DNA of 64,000 nt from Diplonema papillatum. Its lineage: Eukaryota; Euglenozoa; Diplonemea; Diplonemida; Diplonemidae. The stretch spans positions 248,001 through 312,000 of the forward strand of contig JAPJBO010000084.1 in assembly GCA_030068145.1 (NCBI GenBank). Direction: 5' to 3'. The notes beneath the pieces were generated by a model, which was not told the DNA's origin, searched no databases, and worked only from the letters and a program-made list of their open reading frames with translations. Made by a program: the position numbers and the translations under genes. Shown here piece by piece: positions 1 through 11,380 of this stretch (positions within the stretch are counted from its first letter, which is position 1; the number at the start of each line of letters is the position of its first letter).

Positions 1-663
1 TTCGGCGCCCTTGCGAAGGTACGGCTGTGCGGCGACCGGAGCAACCCGACGATATACGGATTCTTCGAGTACGAGTCTCCGGAGGCGGCGGCGGCGCTGG
101 TGGAGCAGAGCGGCGTGCACCTCGGCGCGTTCCACCTGCAGTGCTCGATCGCGCGCGAAGCGATCCGAGGGAACGACCAGTACGAGCCGAAGGTGAGGGA
201 CCGGTACTACGACCATTCTGCGGCAGGGCCGACCCTCCGGGACTCCGAGCTCTACGACCAGAAGTGGGGCAACAAGTCGCAGTACCAGCGCGGGCACCGC
301 CGCGGCGGCCGGGCGGGCCCTGTGGCCCACCCGCACGATCCCGCCGTCTTGTCAGCGTCGTCGCTGCGGACGGACCACCACCACCAGCAGCAGCAGCAGC
401 AGCAGGAGCAGTCGGCGTGGAACGAGTGCAGGCTGGCCGAGCCGCAGTTGCAGCAGCAGCAGCAGCAGCAGCAGCCGGCAGCGGCGGCGGAGTACGACCT
501 CGCGTCGCTGGTGCGGTGCGTCGCGGCGGCGTACGAGGTGCCGCGCGACCTGCCGCAGCACCTCGACGAACTCGCGGCCGTCGCGGTCTACGAGTCGGCG
601 GTCGGCGCCGACCAGTGGGCGGACGTCATCAGCTACATCCCGCAGTTCCTGCGCGCCTGCGAG
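1..663 (+). CDS. RRM-domain RNA-binding protein, internal exon (gene cut by the window edge)
   Basis: Frame 1 is open from base 1, so the N-terminus lies outside the window. Codons 1-60 read as the second half of an RNA recognition motif: an RNP1-like octamer TIYGFFEY at codons 17-24, then the helix SPEAAAALVEQSG, then the last strand LGAFHLQCSIAREAI. RNP2 must lie upstream. RRM proteins bind single-stranded RNA. The last strand followed by an Ala/Ile-rich end recalls plant CID-type (PABP-interacting) RRM proteins, but this is only an impression. After the RRM come two Gln runs (about codons 126-133 and 149-156, the first preceded by His) and a helical region ending DVISYIPQFLRACE. The exon is taken to end at GAG|GTGTGG because the downstream frame becomes repeat-derived (element Q) and because 1740-2006 continues in the same phase with the same helical character. 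Very GC-rich at third positions. Confidence 0.8.
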
Positions 664-678
664 GTGTGGGTTCTTCAC

Positions 679-816
679 GTGTCACGGCAAGTTTTGGCAG
701 CCGCACAAACAACAAGCAGCAGTGCACGTTAATCCGTGTGGTTCATGTACTTAAAAGATCTCAAAGCTTAACAAAATTTGACGTGGGCGGCTTTAGATTT
801 ACATCTGAATGACACC
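679..816 (+). mobile_element. Element Q copy (diverged) inside the RRM-gene intron
   Basis: The segment starts near GTGTCACGG and ends near GAATGACACC, a weak inverted repeat. It contains the core seen many times in the window: GTGCAYGTTAATCC, then GTGGTTCATGTACTTAAAAG, then a Cys/Thr-poor stretch to ACGTGGGCGG. Better preserved copies lie at 13847-13982 and 22515-22641. Its presence supports intron status for 664-1739. Confidence 0.55.
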
Positions 817-1737
<921 letters not shown>

Positions 1738-1739
1738 AG

Positions 1740-2006
1740 CGCATTTACGGCCCGGGAAGCGCAGTGCAAGTCTTCGTCAGCGCTGCGCACATGGTCTGCA
1801 AGACAACAGCGTGGGACCGCTACGCATACATGGTGGGACAGTGCATTAAAGATCGCGTTCTGTCTGTGGACAGCCTGGCTGAACTGTGCAAGCACATGGC
1901 GGCCGGACAAGTAGGCTGGATTGAGTTCAGACCGGAGATGGCGCACCAGTTGCAGTGCATCGGTTTCAGCGAGGCCGACATTCGCGGATTTCTGTCGTCA
2001 TACTGA
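1740..2006 (+). CDS. RRM-domain protein, terminal exon
   Basis: After the acceptor AG at 1738-1739 the frame reads RIYGPGSAVQVFVSAAHMVC and continues for 88 codons to TGA at 2004-2006, ending GFSEADIRGFLSSY. The entry phase (0) equals the exit phase of the exon ending at 663. The composition matches: helical, with repeated small hydrophobic residues. I do not recognise the C-terminal domain. Its two halves (before and after the intron) have similar helix patterns (AAAYEVPRDL... and SAAHMVCKTT...), so it may be a helical-repeat protein-interaction region. The exon has normal codon use and no repeats. The alternative that 1764-2006 is an independent small gene is unlikely, since it would start on GTG. 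Confidence 0.75.
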   Translation, partial: RIYGPGSAVQVFVSAAHMVCKTTAWDRYAYMVGQCIKDRVLSVDSLAELCKHMAAGQVGWIEFRPEMAHQLQCIGFSEADIRGFLSSY

Positions 2007-2754
2007 TGTGCAAACGACGAGCAAGTCCAATCTGCTCCCTCCCGTCTGTCGGGGAAACGGATTGGTCTGCGTTCAAGAGCGAAACCGGAGACGAAGAACG
2101 AGGTGCACACAACACCGCGGTGAAAAAACACAGGGGGCTAGTCCCTCAAGGTTTCATACCCCACTTTGGGAGCCGCACGCTCCCCTTTTCACCTCTTTTA
2201 TATTTTGCACCCCTTAGCTAGACAACATCTTCCTCGAACAAGAAGACTTGATGCTAGCATCAACCATGCATTCGAGGCAGTGCTCTGCCTAAACATTAAA
2301 CTAAATCCCCCACCCCCCCCCCCCCCCCCCCGTCTGTCGGGGAAACGTAAATTTCAAAAGAAAAGTTCAGTTTTGTTGCGAAAAAAAGGAAACCTAAAAA
2401 AAAAAAAAAAAAAAATTAACGGCAAGACGCAAAGTGGTCCTAAAAAAGGGCGGCTCACGCACTGCGCATTGAACTAGGCGCCACTTGCATATATTTTCTT
2501 TTTTTGGGGGGAGGGAAAAAGATGAACCACTCCTTAATGACAAAAAAAACCACAAGAACGCGAAAGAAATTCCGCGCAGAAGGAAAAAGACCAAAATAAT
2601 TGAAGGGGCGACAAAAAGAGTGTCCGACCGGAGTGAGGCTACCCCCATGTGGCAAAGCATGTTTATTTTCCAGAATTCAATCAAGCAAAAGGGCGCAAGG
2701 CATTTAAACTGGTCCTTTCGAACCTCAAAATACTCTACAAGATACGAAACCTCT
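2007..2754. other. 3' flank of the RRM gene; low-complexity DNA
   Basis: No gene seen. It contains a C run of about 20 (2311-2330), an A run near 2398-2415, and a short sequence (CCGTCTGTCGGGGAAACG) present twice, at about 2042 and 2331. A polyadenylation site for the RRM gene should lie here, but I cannot point to one. Confidence 0.5.
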
Positions 2755-2828
2755 GTCTTTCTTGCACCTCCTTTCTTGCACCTTCACGAGGTTTCGTGAA
2801 GGGGCAAGAAAGGAGGTGCAAGAAAGAC
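2755..2828. repeat. Long near-perfect hairpin (35-bp stem, 4-nt loop)
   Basis: Bases 2755-2789 pair with 2794-2828 with one mismatch; the loop is GGTT. The arms start GTCTTTCTTGCACC and end GGTGCAAGAAAGAC. Within each arm CTTTCTTGCACC is itself nearly duplicated. This would fold into a strong RNA stem if transcribed, or it may be a collapsed palindromic element. No flanking duplication found. Confidence 0.85.
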
Positions 2829-3238
2829 ATTGCACAACGACGAGCGACTTGTCTTCGTCGCGCGGGGTTTTTGTCGTTCTCTGACCGCCAGTGGTCCCGA
2901 AAACCGAAGTAACGAAGTACGCAAGAACTCCGCACAATACATACTCTATATGCAGCTGTTGGCTAACCGAGTGTCTAAACGGTCCTGACAGGGCTTATAC
3001 AACTTGCCACTGTGACGATAACGGTCCCTCGCACTCTGAAGAAGTTCCACTACACTCATGAAATGTAACCTCGCCGTTTCACAAGCCCCGCACGAACTAC
3101 GCATGTGTTGGACCTTTCTTCGGAGGGGCTCACGCACTCAAAAGTTCGACTTATTCACACGAACTACGCAATACGGGGGTTTCGGGGGTACCAGCCAGCC
3201 TTCGCTCTAAACAACACGTACCCGACACCCCGGACTTC

Positions 3239-3405
3239 AGCAGCCATATACTAAGTCAACGCAGGAGTGAAAAAGTGCGGGAGTGCCACTCCCGCATTGA
3301 GGGAGTGCCACTCCCTCATTGAGGGGGTCCCACTAGGGAGTGAGGCCGACGGCACAAACGACCGCAAAACCACCCCCGCAATCCGGAGTGGGAGTCCGGG
3401 GTGTA
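3239..3405 (-). repeat. Short allele of the 22-bp minisatellite element (paralogue of 26465-27410)
   Basis: Reverse-complement relative to the large array at 26.5 kb, with matching flanks: GCAATCCGGAGTGGGAGTCC on one side and the CAGCAGCCATATACTAAG edge on the other. It carries only two to three units of the GGGAGTGGCACTCCCTC type. The two loci therefore differ mainly in repeat number. Confidence 0.75.
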
Positions 3406-3838
3406 CCTGACTGCAAAGACTCCCATTCAGCCTCAAATGATCGACCGGGGACTTTAAAACATCGGCTTCTTGAAACAAGAATCAGGCTAAAAAAAAGAGA
3501 AAAAAAAAGTACCGACTTACGACACAAACGGATAGCTAAAAAAAAAAAAAAAAAAAAATTGAGCACAGAACAAAAGCAGAAGGCGAAGGAGGAAAAATAG
3601 TGTAACCTCACTGAGTACTGCGTTTCTGCAAGGGGAGGAAAAAATAGTTATGCCCAAGTGGGGGGAAAAAATGATATATGAAACTTTCGCATCCGTCAGA
3701 AACATGGTTTGAAAGAGAGCGAGAATGAGCTGAGACACGTTTCCATTCTCGTGAGGCCAGATGCGGGGACGGGTGCAACCTTCGTCACGCCACATGGACC
3801 GTCATACGGATCAAGACTTGGCACGTGCGCTAGGTACA
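3406..3838. other. A-rich intergenic DNA, no gene seen
   Basis: Contains A runs at about 3490-3510 and 3540-3557. Short ORFs read Lys-rich peptides from these runs and are not credible. Confidence 0.5.
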
Positions 3839-3947
3839 TTGAGCCAATTCACCTACCCTTGAAGCCGACCTGCGCTCGATAACTCCGGTGGAATTGCCGC
3901 GTAATCGAGCTCAGGTCGACTTAAGGGGGGGTAGCTGAATTGGCTCA
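3839..3947. mobile_element. Element L: small inverted-repeat element
   Basis: Left end TTGAGCCAATTCACCTACCC; right end GGGGTAGCTGAATTGGCTCA, an inverted repeat of about 19 bp. The middle has TCGATAA/TAATCGAG motifs, another inverted pair. Related ends occur at 10243-10376, 12431-12457 and 29638-29915. Confidence 0.7.
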
Positions 3948-4558
3948 GCTCGACAACGTTCGAGGTGGATCGGCTCACACACGCCATCAGACGAATCTTG
4001 TCGTTTGGACTTGCCGTCCGTGTGTGGCAAGCGCGAGGGCGTTACGAGCCTGCGTCCACGTCCGGTGTTTGCGAAAGTTCGACAAAGGCCACCGCCACCT
4101 TCACTTCCCCATGACAACCGCTTCTGTGGTTGTTCCCTCTCCGCCAGTTCGTGCGTGTGAGCCTCCCACGACAAGTGAGCGAAAGGGCGGTCTGGAAAAT
4201 CACCGCCCTGACGTCGCTTTCCGAAACCATTTGCCGACACAAAAGTGGCGTAAAAGTCACTTGCCCTCCCCGACCAGCTTCAAAAAAGGGCATACAAGCG
4301 TAGCGCAGCACCTGCCATTCACTTGCGGCAGGCACGTCTCACGTGAAAGGGCCCCACCTGGTGTCATTCACTTGCTTTCCAACAACCCGCCCCGAGACCA
4401 GTTGTGCCTATCGCGGGTGCCAAATGGCTGGCGATCGCTTCACATGTCGGAATTTTTTGCCGCCGTCGTGCCTGTCAACAAACTTCGTTGCCCTCAGTGA
4501 AAGGCTGCTTGCGCCTTTTTCATTTGTTTTCATTTTTGTATAAGCACCTGCTTTGTAG
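3948..4558. other. Intergenic stretch with a long but unconvincing ORF
   Basis: A 186-codon plus-strand ORF (3940-4500) overlaps a minus-strand ORF of 97 codons. Neither shows a recognisable motif, a G/C third-position bias or bounding splice sites. CACTTGC recurs several times between 4255 and 4375. I leave it as non-coding. Confidence 0.4.
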
Positions 4559-4745
4559 GAAATACTTGAGGAGGCCAGTTGCGCAATCTCAAAAGGAGGT
4601 GCATGTGCTGTAGCCCACACGAAACACAGGTAAATCTGGGTGTAGTGGTGGGCGTAAGCGTTCAACAAAAAATACCCACTTTTGTAGTTTTCTCCCCTAG
4701 CCTCTAGCCTCCGTCGAATAAGCAAGGCAGTCCCTTGAGTATTTT
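4559..4745 (+). mobile_element. Element A, copy 1
   Basis: Starts GAAATACTTGAGGAGG and ends CCCTTGAGTATTTT. The two ends are imperfect inverted repeats. Conserved interior: GTGCTGTAGCCCACACGAAA, CACAGGTAAATCTGGGT and GGCGTAAGCGTTCAACAAAA. A conserved head, GTATAAGCACCTGCTTTGTA, precedes it. No coding capacity, consistent with a non-autonomous element. Confidence 0.8.
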
Positions 4746-5067
4746 GACCAAGCTCGAAATGTTGAAGAAATGAGAAGCTCGCCGCCGCAAACCGTGGCGT
4801 TTTCACTTGCGTCCTGAATCCAGCTTTACGTAAAACAAAAAAACGATCAGGCACTTTGTTCAACGAAAACAACTCTCTCTTCATAATCATCATCATTGGT
4901 TTCGTATCAGCAGCGGTTGTTGCGAGTGACGAACTCTCATTTCAGTACTGACAATTTTGCGGTTTGCCCTTCAATGTATTGTGCAGGCTAAAAAGACGTA
5001 CGCAGCGCGTTTTGATGGTTGATCACAATTCCTTACCTGAAAAATGACACAGGGTACCATACGAGTG

Positions 5068-5185
5068 TGAGCCGGTCCGTCCCCATCTCTTGAAACTGCA
5101 TCGAAGGGCTTGCCGCTGTTAATCACAGTGAATCACGGCACGGTCTATCAGGTCACGGTCTATCGAGAGTGGATGGACCGGCTCA
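5068..5185. mobile_element. Element G: small inverted-repeat element
   Basis: Left end TGAGCCGGTCCGTCCCCATC; right end GTGGATGGACCGGCTCA. The middle contains repeated CACGGTCTATC. Better matched copies lie at 12498-12594 and 19388-19478. Confidence 0.65.
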
Positions 5186-5472
5186 AAGTGGGAAAACGAT
5201 CAACGGGCACTCACAAACAAAACGAAGCGCCTGTCCTTTTGCAGGAATCGCTCGATGATCGCCGCAAATCACAACAGAGTGACCCTTCCGGAGTCACGCA
5301 GGTGCTCGTCAGCAATGATTCCCCGCAACAAAGAGAGCCCAATACCCGAAAGGAGGAAGCGTGTTGTTAACCCACACAGAACACAGGTAACTCTGAGTTC
5401 TCGTGCCGGGGTCGATGTTAGCAATAAAGAAGACCCATTGAATTTTTTGTTGTATAAGCACCCGCTTTGTAG

Positions 5473-5674
5473 GAAATGCTTGAGGAGACTGCGAGTTGCG
5501 AAAGATCAAAGGAGGTAAATGTGCCGTAGCCCACGCGAAACACAGGTAAATCTGGGTTTAGTGGCGGGCGTAAGCGTTCAACAAAAAATGCCCACTTTTG
5601 TAGTTGTACGGTTTTCTCCCCCTCCCCCCTAGCCTCCTTCGAAATGAGCACAAGGCAGTCCCTCGAGTATTTTT
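5473..5674 (+). mobile_element. Element A, copy 2
   Basis: Head GTATAAGCACCCGCTTTGTA, left end GAAATGCTTGAGGAGACTGC, right end CAGTCCCTCGAGTATTTT. The interior is near-identical to copies at 4559, 26018, 28036, 39502 and 63002. Confidence 0.85.
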
Positions 5675-6792
5675 GTAGTTGTATGTGGTTGTCCCACGCA
5701 TAGCCGCATGGCATACCAGACTCACACCGCTGTCCTGTCAGGAGCCACCTCATTTTTCCGTGCTCATAGGTCCGAAACACGGTGCAGGCAGGACCCGCGC
5801 GGTGCCGAGCACACAACCATTCCAGCAGATCTATTCTTGCAGCTCCCGATTCCCCAACCTCTGTGCGGTCAACTGGAGACTCAAACGTACCGCGGCCTTC
5901 CATACCGCAAAACAACACCAGGAAGCAGGCCTGCAAAAGCGTTTCTCGTGACTTACCAAAAAAAAAAAAATCTGTACGTTCGTCGGAAACACAAAAAAAA
6001 CAGGTGAAAAAAGAAGGAAAAAACGGCCGCACCCGGTCCAGGAACGTGACGGTCAACTACAGCTTGCAAAGCTTGAGTCGGCTGAAAAAAGAAGAAAAAA
6101 GTCAAAGAAAAAATAATTCCTTTCTTTATGAAAACAACGGGATGCAAACCCCCCCCCCCCCCCACCCCCCCCCTTGTTCTCCGCTGTTGATGATGCACGG
6201 TGAGGTCCAGCCTCAGAAGCTGGAGTTAGAGAGCGTGTGCCCGAGTCACACCCGAAGAGCGGGTGTGCCACAATCAAAACGCGTGTAAATCCACACTCGA
6301 AAAGAAGGAAGGGTTGACCCTTGAAACGCTTCACGCGGGGACAGGGTTAACTATCCTGGAAAGCTGCACTTTCTTCGTGTAGTAGGGTGTCTTGTGGATG
6401 TGCATGGAAAAAACAGGGGAGATCTCATTCTCTTGCATCGGGCCGTACCGTTAACCGCAATAGGTCTCCTAGGCTAAAAGCCTCTGGCCGACAGAACAAG
6501 ACCCGCTTTTTAACTCCAGCTTTAACACCAGCTTCTGAGGCTTGACTTCACCGTGTGGTCCGCCTTATGTGTCCGTGGCTTTAAAGGACCGAAACACGGC
6601 GAAGACGGGACCAATGCGGCGTTGAGCGCACATCCATTCTAAGCACGTTCTTGCAATTCCCCATCCCCACCTTCCTCCTTTCAACCAGAGGACTTCTATA
6701 CCTCAAGATACCGCTAAAGTTGTGCCCGACGCACAGCTGGGGTTGTGCAATCTCAGCTTCTTAACCCTTTTGCTATGAATTTGCGTTGCGCG
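5675..6792. repeat. Patchwork of repeat fragments (families F, C and P) and homopolymers
   Basis: Fragments of family F (GGTCCGAAACACGGTGCAGG near 5770; CCGAAACACGGCGAAGACGG near 6590), a 50-bp scrap of element C (6030-6080: GGTCCAGGAACGTGACGGTC), and family P (6195-6300: CCAGCCTCAGAAGCTGGAG). A C run interrupted by A lies at 6150-6173. No gene seen on either strand. Confidence 0.6.
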
Positions 6793-6888
6793 ACTTGTAG
6801 TGTGTCGGCGAGTGGACATCATTTACTTGTAGTGTGTCGGCGAGTGGACATCATTTACTTGTAGTGTGTCGGCGAGTGGACATCATTT
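6793..6888 (+). repeat. 32-bp tandem repeat, three copies
   Basis: Unit ACTTGTAGTGTGTCGGCGAG + TGGACATCATTT, with copies starting at 6793, 6825 and 6857, identical to one another, so a recent duplication. Confidence 0.95.
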
Positions 6889-7915
6889 ATTTGTGCGTAC
6901 GCGTGTAAACCCTGTTTTGAGTGATTTAGCACAGCACGCGCTGCCATCCGACACTTTTTGATACATCCAAGGAAGTTTGTTACCATAAGAAAAAACATAC
7001 GAAGTGAGTGAAACTTGGCATTGTTGTGCCCATAGTTTGGGCGTATCCACCCGTTGTTCCACTCGCACAACACAAAACGTGGATCGCACCTTTTTTTCAC
7101 TTGTTCTAAACAAAAAAACGCAAGTGAACCCACTTATTATTATGCTCGGGACCACCTCCCTCCCCTCCCCCCCACCATATCTACGTATTTCTATCTACTC
7201 TTGCTCCTCCGCAACGACTCTCGAAAATGCTCCAGAAGAAGAGAGAAGACGAACGACACCCAAAAAACAGTTGTTGGCGAAGTGCCCTCCCTTCTTGCAC
7301 AAAGCCAGACTGGAGTCAAACTCAAAAAGGTGTCTTTCCCCGCTGACAGTTTCAAGTCCGCTCCCCTGGCTGCTGTTTCGCGATCATGTGAAAAAAAAAA
7401 AAAAAAACTTCATAACTCAGAAAACGTACCTACCAAATCCCTCTAGTTTCCAGTCTGTAGAGTACCTACCTAGTAATCATCCTAACCCTCGCTGACAGCC
7501 CCTCTCCGTTTTTGGACTTTCCGACCAATAGCAGCCTATTAGCAGGACTTGCAAAAAAAAAAAAAAAAAAACAGGGTGCCTCTACGCAACTTGCAGCCCC
7601 TCGCAACAAGTCATTTTAAAACAGGCGAAACATCAGAATTATTATAGTTGCGGATATTCAACCCGCGCAAACCATAAGCAGCACCACAAATTCACGAAAA
7701 GAGGCGGTCGTACGGCACCAAGAAGACAGACAGTCACCTACTGCGGCACCATACTGAGGAGGGCCTACCGTAAGTAGGGTATGTGGCCGAAACCACCAAA
7801 TGACCAACAACCACGGTACCCACCGATCCCTCTTACCTCGTGTAACCACCACTCTTACGACACTCAGAGCACAACGGATATCTTCCCACAACGACGAAGG
7901 TCACCCGGAGACTTT
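6889..7915. other. Intergenic DNA with repeat family N and poly-A tracts
   Basis: 6893-6990 matches 8815-8910 (GTGTAAACCCTGTTTTGAG ... GCTGCCATCCGACACTTTTT). A runs at 7389-7406 and 7552-7570. 7755-7915 belongs to the GGTCACCCGGAGACT family also seen at 24.1 and 34.1 kb. No coding exon identified. Confidence 0.5.
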
Positions 7916-8814
7916 CAAACCCCGATCATGAAAATACGGCGGTAAAAAAGGCTTTCTGACCCATTTTTTTGAGTATTGCTGGTTTTCGGGGGGTGCCGCG
8001 GCAAACAAAAAAAAAAAAAAAAAAAAAAAAAAAAACAAAAGGTCGAAAGACACCAATCTGTCCGTCCCACGGGATCGTCGGAAACTGCAGGGAAGACGTG
8101 AAGGAAACGGTAGCCCATGGGAATGTGGCGCATGGAAGGACGTGAGGGATGAGCACAACATCCCGGATTTCACTTGGTCACGTTTTTTTGTGTACGGGCA
8201 GGCGGCTGTTCGTAGCTGGCTGTGACGAGTGTGGTCCGGTGCTACTATAACACAGGAAAATCCGCCACGGGGAGAAGGCCCCCCTACAACAGTGTCTGAG
8301 CAATCAGTTGGTACCCCCGCTGGTTGCGACTGCGACCGCACTGACTTGTCTTCGTTTTACAAGTTAGGTGCAGCCCCGTTGGGCCGATCGTGGCTACCGC
8401 GCCTGCTAAGGCGGACCGCAACATTGCGGTCGGGTCGCGCGGTTCGCGGTGGCCTGTTTTCTGCTATTCCATCCAGGTACACTTCAACTCCCTTGGCGCA
8501 CCCCCTCATGCTCCACGAGCAAGTGACCTACCCGTCAGAAAGTGCACGCTAATCCACGTGGTTCATGCATTCAAAATTATTACCGTAATCGGAATAGTGT
8601 TGAAACTGGACTAAAGCTGGAACGGGTAAATGACAGACCGGGCGGGCTAAAACCTGGGGAGGGTATCCCAGGTAGTCACCTGCGTGACTGCACCAGTGGT
8701 GGTCCTGCAGCCTCCTATCACAGCGGCATCTAGGGGTCGAGCTGAGTATTGAGCAGCACCCGAAGGCGGGGCAAACACCAGGGTCGTGATATTCTGCAAA
8801 GAACGCAAAATTTG
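7916..8814. other. Intergenic DNA; poly-A, palindromic scraps and a possible exon not strong enough to call
   Basis: An A run at 8008-8034 is followed by CCCACGGGATCGTCGGAAAC (also near 15600 and 25410). 8390-8540 has a plus ORF with somewhat coding-like composition (PVFCYSIQVHFNSLG), but it runs into element Q sequence (GTGCACGCTAATCCACGTGG) and has no clear splice edges. Confidence 0.4.
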
Positions 8815-9319
8815 TTTGTGCGTACATGTGTAAACCCTGTTTTGAGAGATTCAACACAGCACGCTGCCATCCGACACTTTTTGATTTCAGACAAGCAAGC
8901 TTGTTACCAGGGATTATCCTGCATGGGGTTAAAAAATAATTTCTTCACCAAAAAAAAAAAAGTATCCAAAGCAGGCCGGTCAAAAAAGATTTTTTAACCA
9001 CAGGAGTTTCTGGTGAAAACTTTTTGTGCTTGCAAGACCAGTGACACGGAGGCTAGAGGACCCGCAAGACCCACAAGTGGGGTCTACGACAAAGTGGCGA
9101 AGCAGCAACACGCCCACGAAGGTCGCGTATCGGGCTTACAGGTCATTCAAAAAAGCTCGCTCAACCAGGGATTTTCCTACACAGGGGAAAATTTTTTTTT
9201 TCCCCCCAAAAAAAAAAAAAAAACAAAAAGTGGCCCGGGGAAAAAAAAATTTTCCCCGGCAAAAGTCGTTTTTTCCCTGTGGGTTGGCTACTGTCTAGTC
9301 CACTGCACGAACGACACAG

Positions 9320-9483
9320 GGACAAACGGCCGGGGAAGGGTGACAGCTGAAGAGGTTATAGACGCGTTCACGACAGGCTTCACCGCGGATACGCTGCGGC
9401 AATCGTGGTTTTCTGGCGAGTCTGTGGCGGAAGCAGGTACTGCGAAGAGGCGCAAGATTGACCTGACCCTTCCTCAGGCATGA
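9320..9483 (+). CDS. Orphan terminal exon, unknown protein with a basic NLS-like end
   Basis: The plus frame reads GRVTAEEVIDAFTTGFTADT, then LRQSWFSGESVAEAGTAKRR, then KIDLTLPQA and TGA at 9481-9483. The composition is that of a real protein and differs sharply from the Lys/Phe runs upstream, which come from A/T tracts. Plausible acceptors are AACGACACAG|GG (9319) and CTGTCTAG (about 9299). AKRRKID resembles a monopartite nuclear localisation signal. I do not recognise the family. No upstream exon could be assigned: the 300 bases before it are repeats and homopolymers. Confidence 0.4.
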
Positions 9484-9689
9484 CGGCAACCCACTTACTT
9501 CTGGCTGAACAAACTGGTGCGTACGCTCTTCGATGTTCTTGCCCGTCGGTGCGCTAAACCGTGTTGCTTAGCAGTTTTCTCCCGTTTCGGATGCTGCTGC
9601 TGTACTTGTGCTGCTAAAGGGCGGAAACTGGAGGCTGGTAAGGCGGGTGCAGCGTCGCCACAGCAACCAAAAACCGAAAAAAACATTTC

Positions 9690-9775
9690 CGGAGTTGGGG
9701 CTTGCACTGATAAACGAAGCAACGGACGATCAGCACCAACTGACCAAAGGTGATGAAAATGATAAGGCAAAAGTT
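9690..9775 (+). repeat. Dispersed repeat shared with 52852-52945
   Basis: GGAGTTGGGGCTTGCACTGA to GATGAAAATGATAAGGCAAA is found in reverse complement within intron 1 of the TPR/IQ gene. Apparent ORFs here are repeat-derived. Confidence 0.8.
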
Positions 9776-9975
9776 GCGTACAGATGTACTGCTAAAAAAA
9801 AAATTGCAGCATCATTTACTTTTTCCCCGGCAAAAATCCATATTCTCGGGGGCCAGGAAAACCCCTGCGCTCAACGTGGAAAAAAAAAATCTTTCCGGCC
9901 ACGCTACAGACTTTTTTAACCATGATTTTCCCGAATTTCGGGGATCAGAATAACCCCTGCTTGTTACCATAAAAA

Positions 9976-10055
9976 AAAAAAGTGCCGGACCGGTAAAACC
10001 TGGGACACCCAGCCCCTTTTTTTGGAGTGTCCCAGGTTTTACCCGGTTCAACATT
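9976..10055. mobile_element. Element M: palindromic element
   Basis: GGTAAAACCTGGGACACCC and GGAGTGTCCCAGGTTTTACC form a hairpin of about 18 bp; the outer part extends to TGCCGGACC and GGTTCAACATTAATCC. A reverse copy is at about 19110-19190, and partial copies are near 8640 and 19360. Confidence 0.65.
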
Positions 10056-10239
10056 AATCCCATTACGGTATATGCAACATCTAGGGGCATCGAAGCGCGC
10101 GAGCTTCGTCAATACGAAGGAAGATATCGCGGGTATTAATTTAGCGCAGGTGCATACAAGTATGTCGGCACGTTTGTGTAGAGCGTCCCGAGTGATATGT
10201 GGTTAAAGACTAAAGGACGCAATCGTCCTGCCTACCATC

Positions 10240-10376
10240 TCAGTTGAGCCAATTCACCTAGCCCCCCTGAAAGTGACTTTAGCTCGATTACGCGTCGATT
10301 ACACTCGATTACACTCGATTACGCTCGATTACGCTCGATTACACTCGATCAACATTTGGGTGAATTGGGGGGGTAC
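10240..10376. mobile_element. Element L copy with expanded 10-bp tandem core
   Basis: Left end GTTGAGCCAATTCACCTAGC; right end TTGGGTGAATTGGGGGGG. The interior holds seven or so units of (A/T)CGATTAC(A/G)CT (10291-10352). The same core is found at 12350-12440 beside family H. Confidence 0.65.
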
Positions 10377-10729
10377 TGCAGTAATTGATTAAAGGCGTGA
10401 CACTCAGCCAATCTTGATAGGCCGGTTCAACGGGCCCACTAACGCACCTTCTTCCGGGGCTAAAAAGGTGCTGATGACAGGATATTGAAATTGGAATAAA
10501 AACAAGAATATTAGTCTGAAAAAATGACCGCGACAGGCAGTGTAGCTGGAGACCAGGAAGCTCGGGCTGACTCACGGAAGCAGGTTGTCGAGTGCGTACG
10601 GGCTCGGGTACCACTATCTCGCATTAGCTCGTCTTCTTGTTGCGTTAGTATAGTCCTTTGACAGAGTGAGCCGGTGCCTCTCATCTCACCTTTAAAACAC
10701 GGCTGAGTCACGCATGCTCTTGACAGACG

Positions 10730-11107
10730 CTAGCGTCCGACATTTCGCACGCGCGTCGCAGTCGTTGGGTGGTATTGACAAGGGGTTTCATCGGACACTC
10801 GGATGAGCTTCGTTACTTCACTGGAGGCCCGCTTGGCTGCCTTCGAGTTGCGTTTCCGCGTTGGTGTTGTTGCTTCGCTTTTGGACTCCTTCTTCGACTT
10901 CGCACGGTCCCAACGTCCTGGTCTGCCCTTGGTGCACGTCTTGCGCTCAGTCTGCGCAGTTCGTCTCTCCTGCTTGACTTCGTGCTTCCATCGAGCCTGC
11001 TTGCGCTCCCATCCCGACGGGTAATGCGTCTGCGGTCGAAAACTGCCATTCAGTGTTGCAGCTTTGCGGAGCCCAGCCTGCGGTACGGCTCGCACCTTGT
11101 CGCCGGC
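10730..11107 (-). CDS. Lys/Arg-rich coding-like segment (possible exon or pseudogene)
   Basis: The minus frame reads a very basic segment around RWKHEVKQERRTAQTERK and SKAAKRASSEVTKLIRV, ending at TAG (10730-10732). It lies in the same frame as the segment 11108-11380, separated by a single in-frame TAG. Third positions are mostly G/C on this strand. It could be an exon of the same gene after splicing around the stop, a pseudogenised extension, or a basic tail of a mobile-element protein. Function unknown. Confidence 0.3.
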   Translation of the reverse strand, partial: AGDKVRAVPQAGLRKAATLNGSFRPQTHYPSGWERKQARWKHEVKQERRTAQTERKTCTKGRPGRWDRAKSKKESKSEATTPTRKRNSKAAKRASSEVTKLIRVSDETPCQYHPTTATRVRNVGR

Positions 11108-11380
11108 CTACTTCGCCGTCTGCTCTCGTGCGGCGGCTTCGTAGGCGCGCATCACAGCTTCAAACGCCTGCTGGTTCGCTAATTGTGGTCTCTTGTTGAG
11201 TCCGGCCATGTTCCCGCCTCCGAGAGACGTCAGGACGTTGACTTGCATCTCAAGCGCCGGGTGAATCGGCGTCTGCACGATACTCGTCAGCCGTCGCATC
11301 GCGCTCTTCATCGCGTACGATTTCGCGGTCGCCGAGTCCCGATACTCGGCTGTCGCTCGTCTCTGAACCTCATCCATCGC
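11108..11380 (-). CDS. Orphan exon, unknown protein
   Basis: The minus frame reads AMDEVQRRATAEYRDSATAK through MKSAMRRLTSIVQTPIHPAL to QQAFEAVMRAYEAAAREQTA, stop TAG. This is convincing protein-like helical sequence with coding composition. Upstream (above 11400) the frame enters a dispersed repeat (GTACTCATTTGCATGCAAAT ... ACGCAACAAGAAGACG, also at 29845-29885), so the exon must begin at or after about 11390, for example at GGTTCAG|AGACG or with ATG in GCGATGGATGAGG. It lies head-to-head with the plus-strand exon at 11574. Family not recognised. Confidence 0.45.
   Translation of the reverse strand, partial: AMDEVQRRATAEYRDSATAKSYAMKSAMRRLTSIVQTPIHPALEMQVNVLTSLGGGNMAGLNKRPQLANQQAFEAVMRAYEAAAREQTAK

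Noticed and set aside
3940..4500. 186-codon plus ORF
   Set aside because: No coding bias, overlapping antisense ORFs and repeat-like content; no domain or splice edges.
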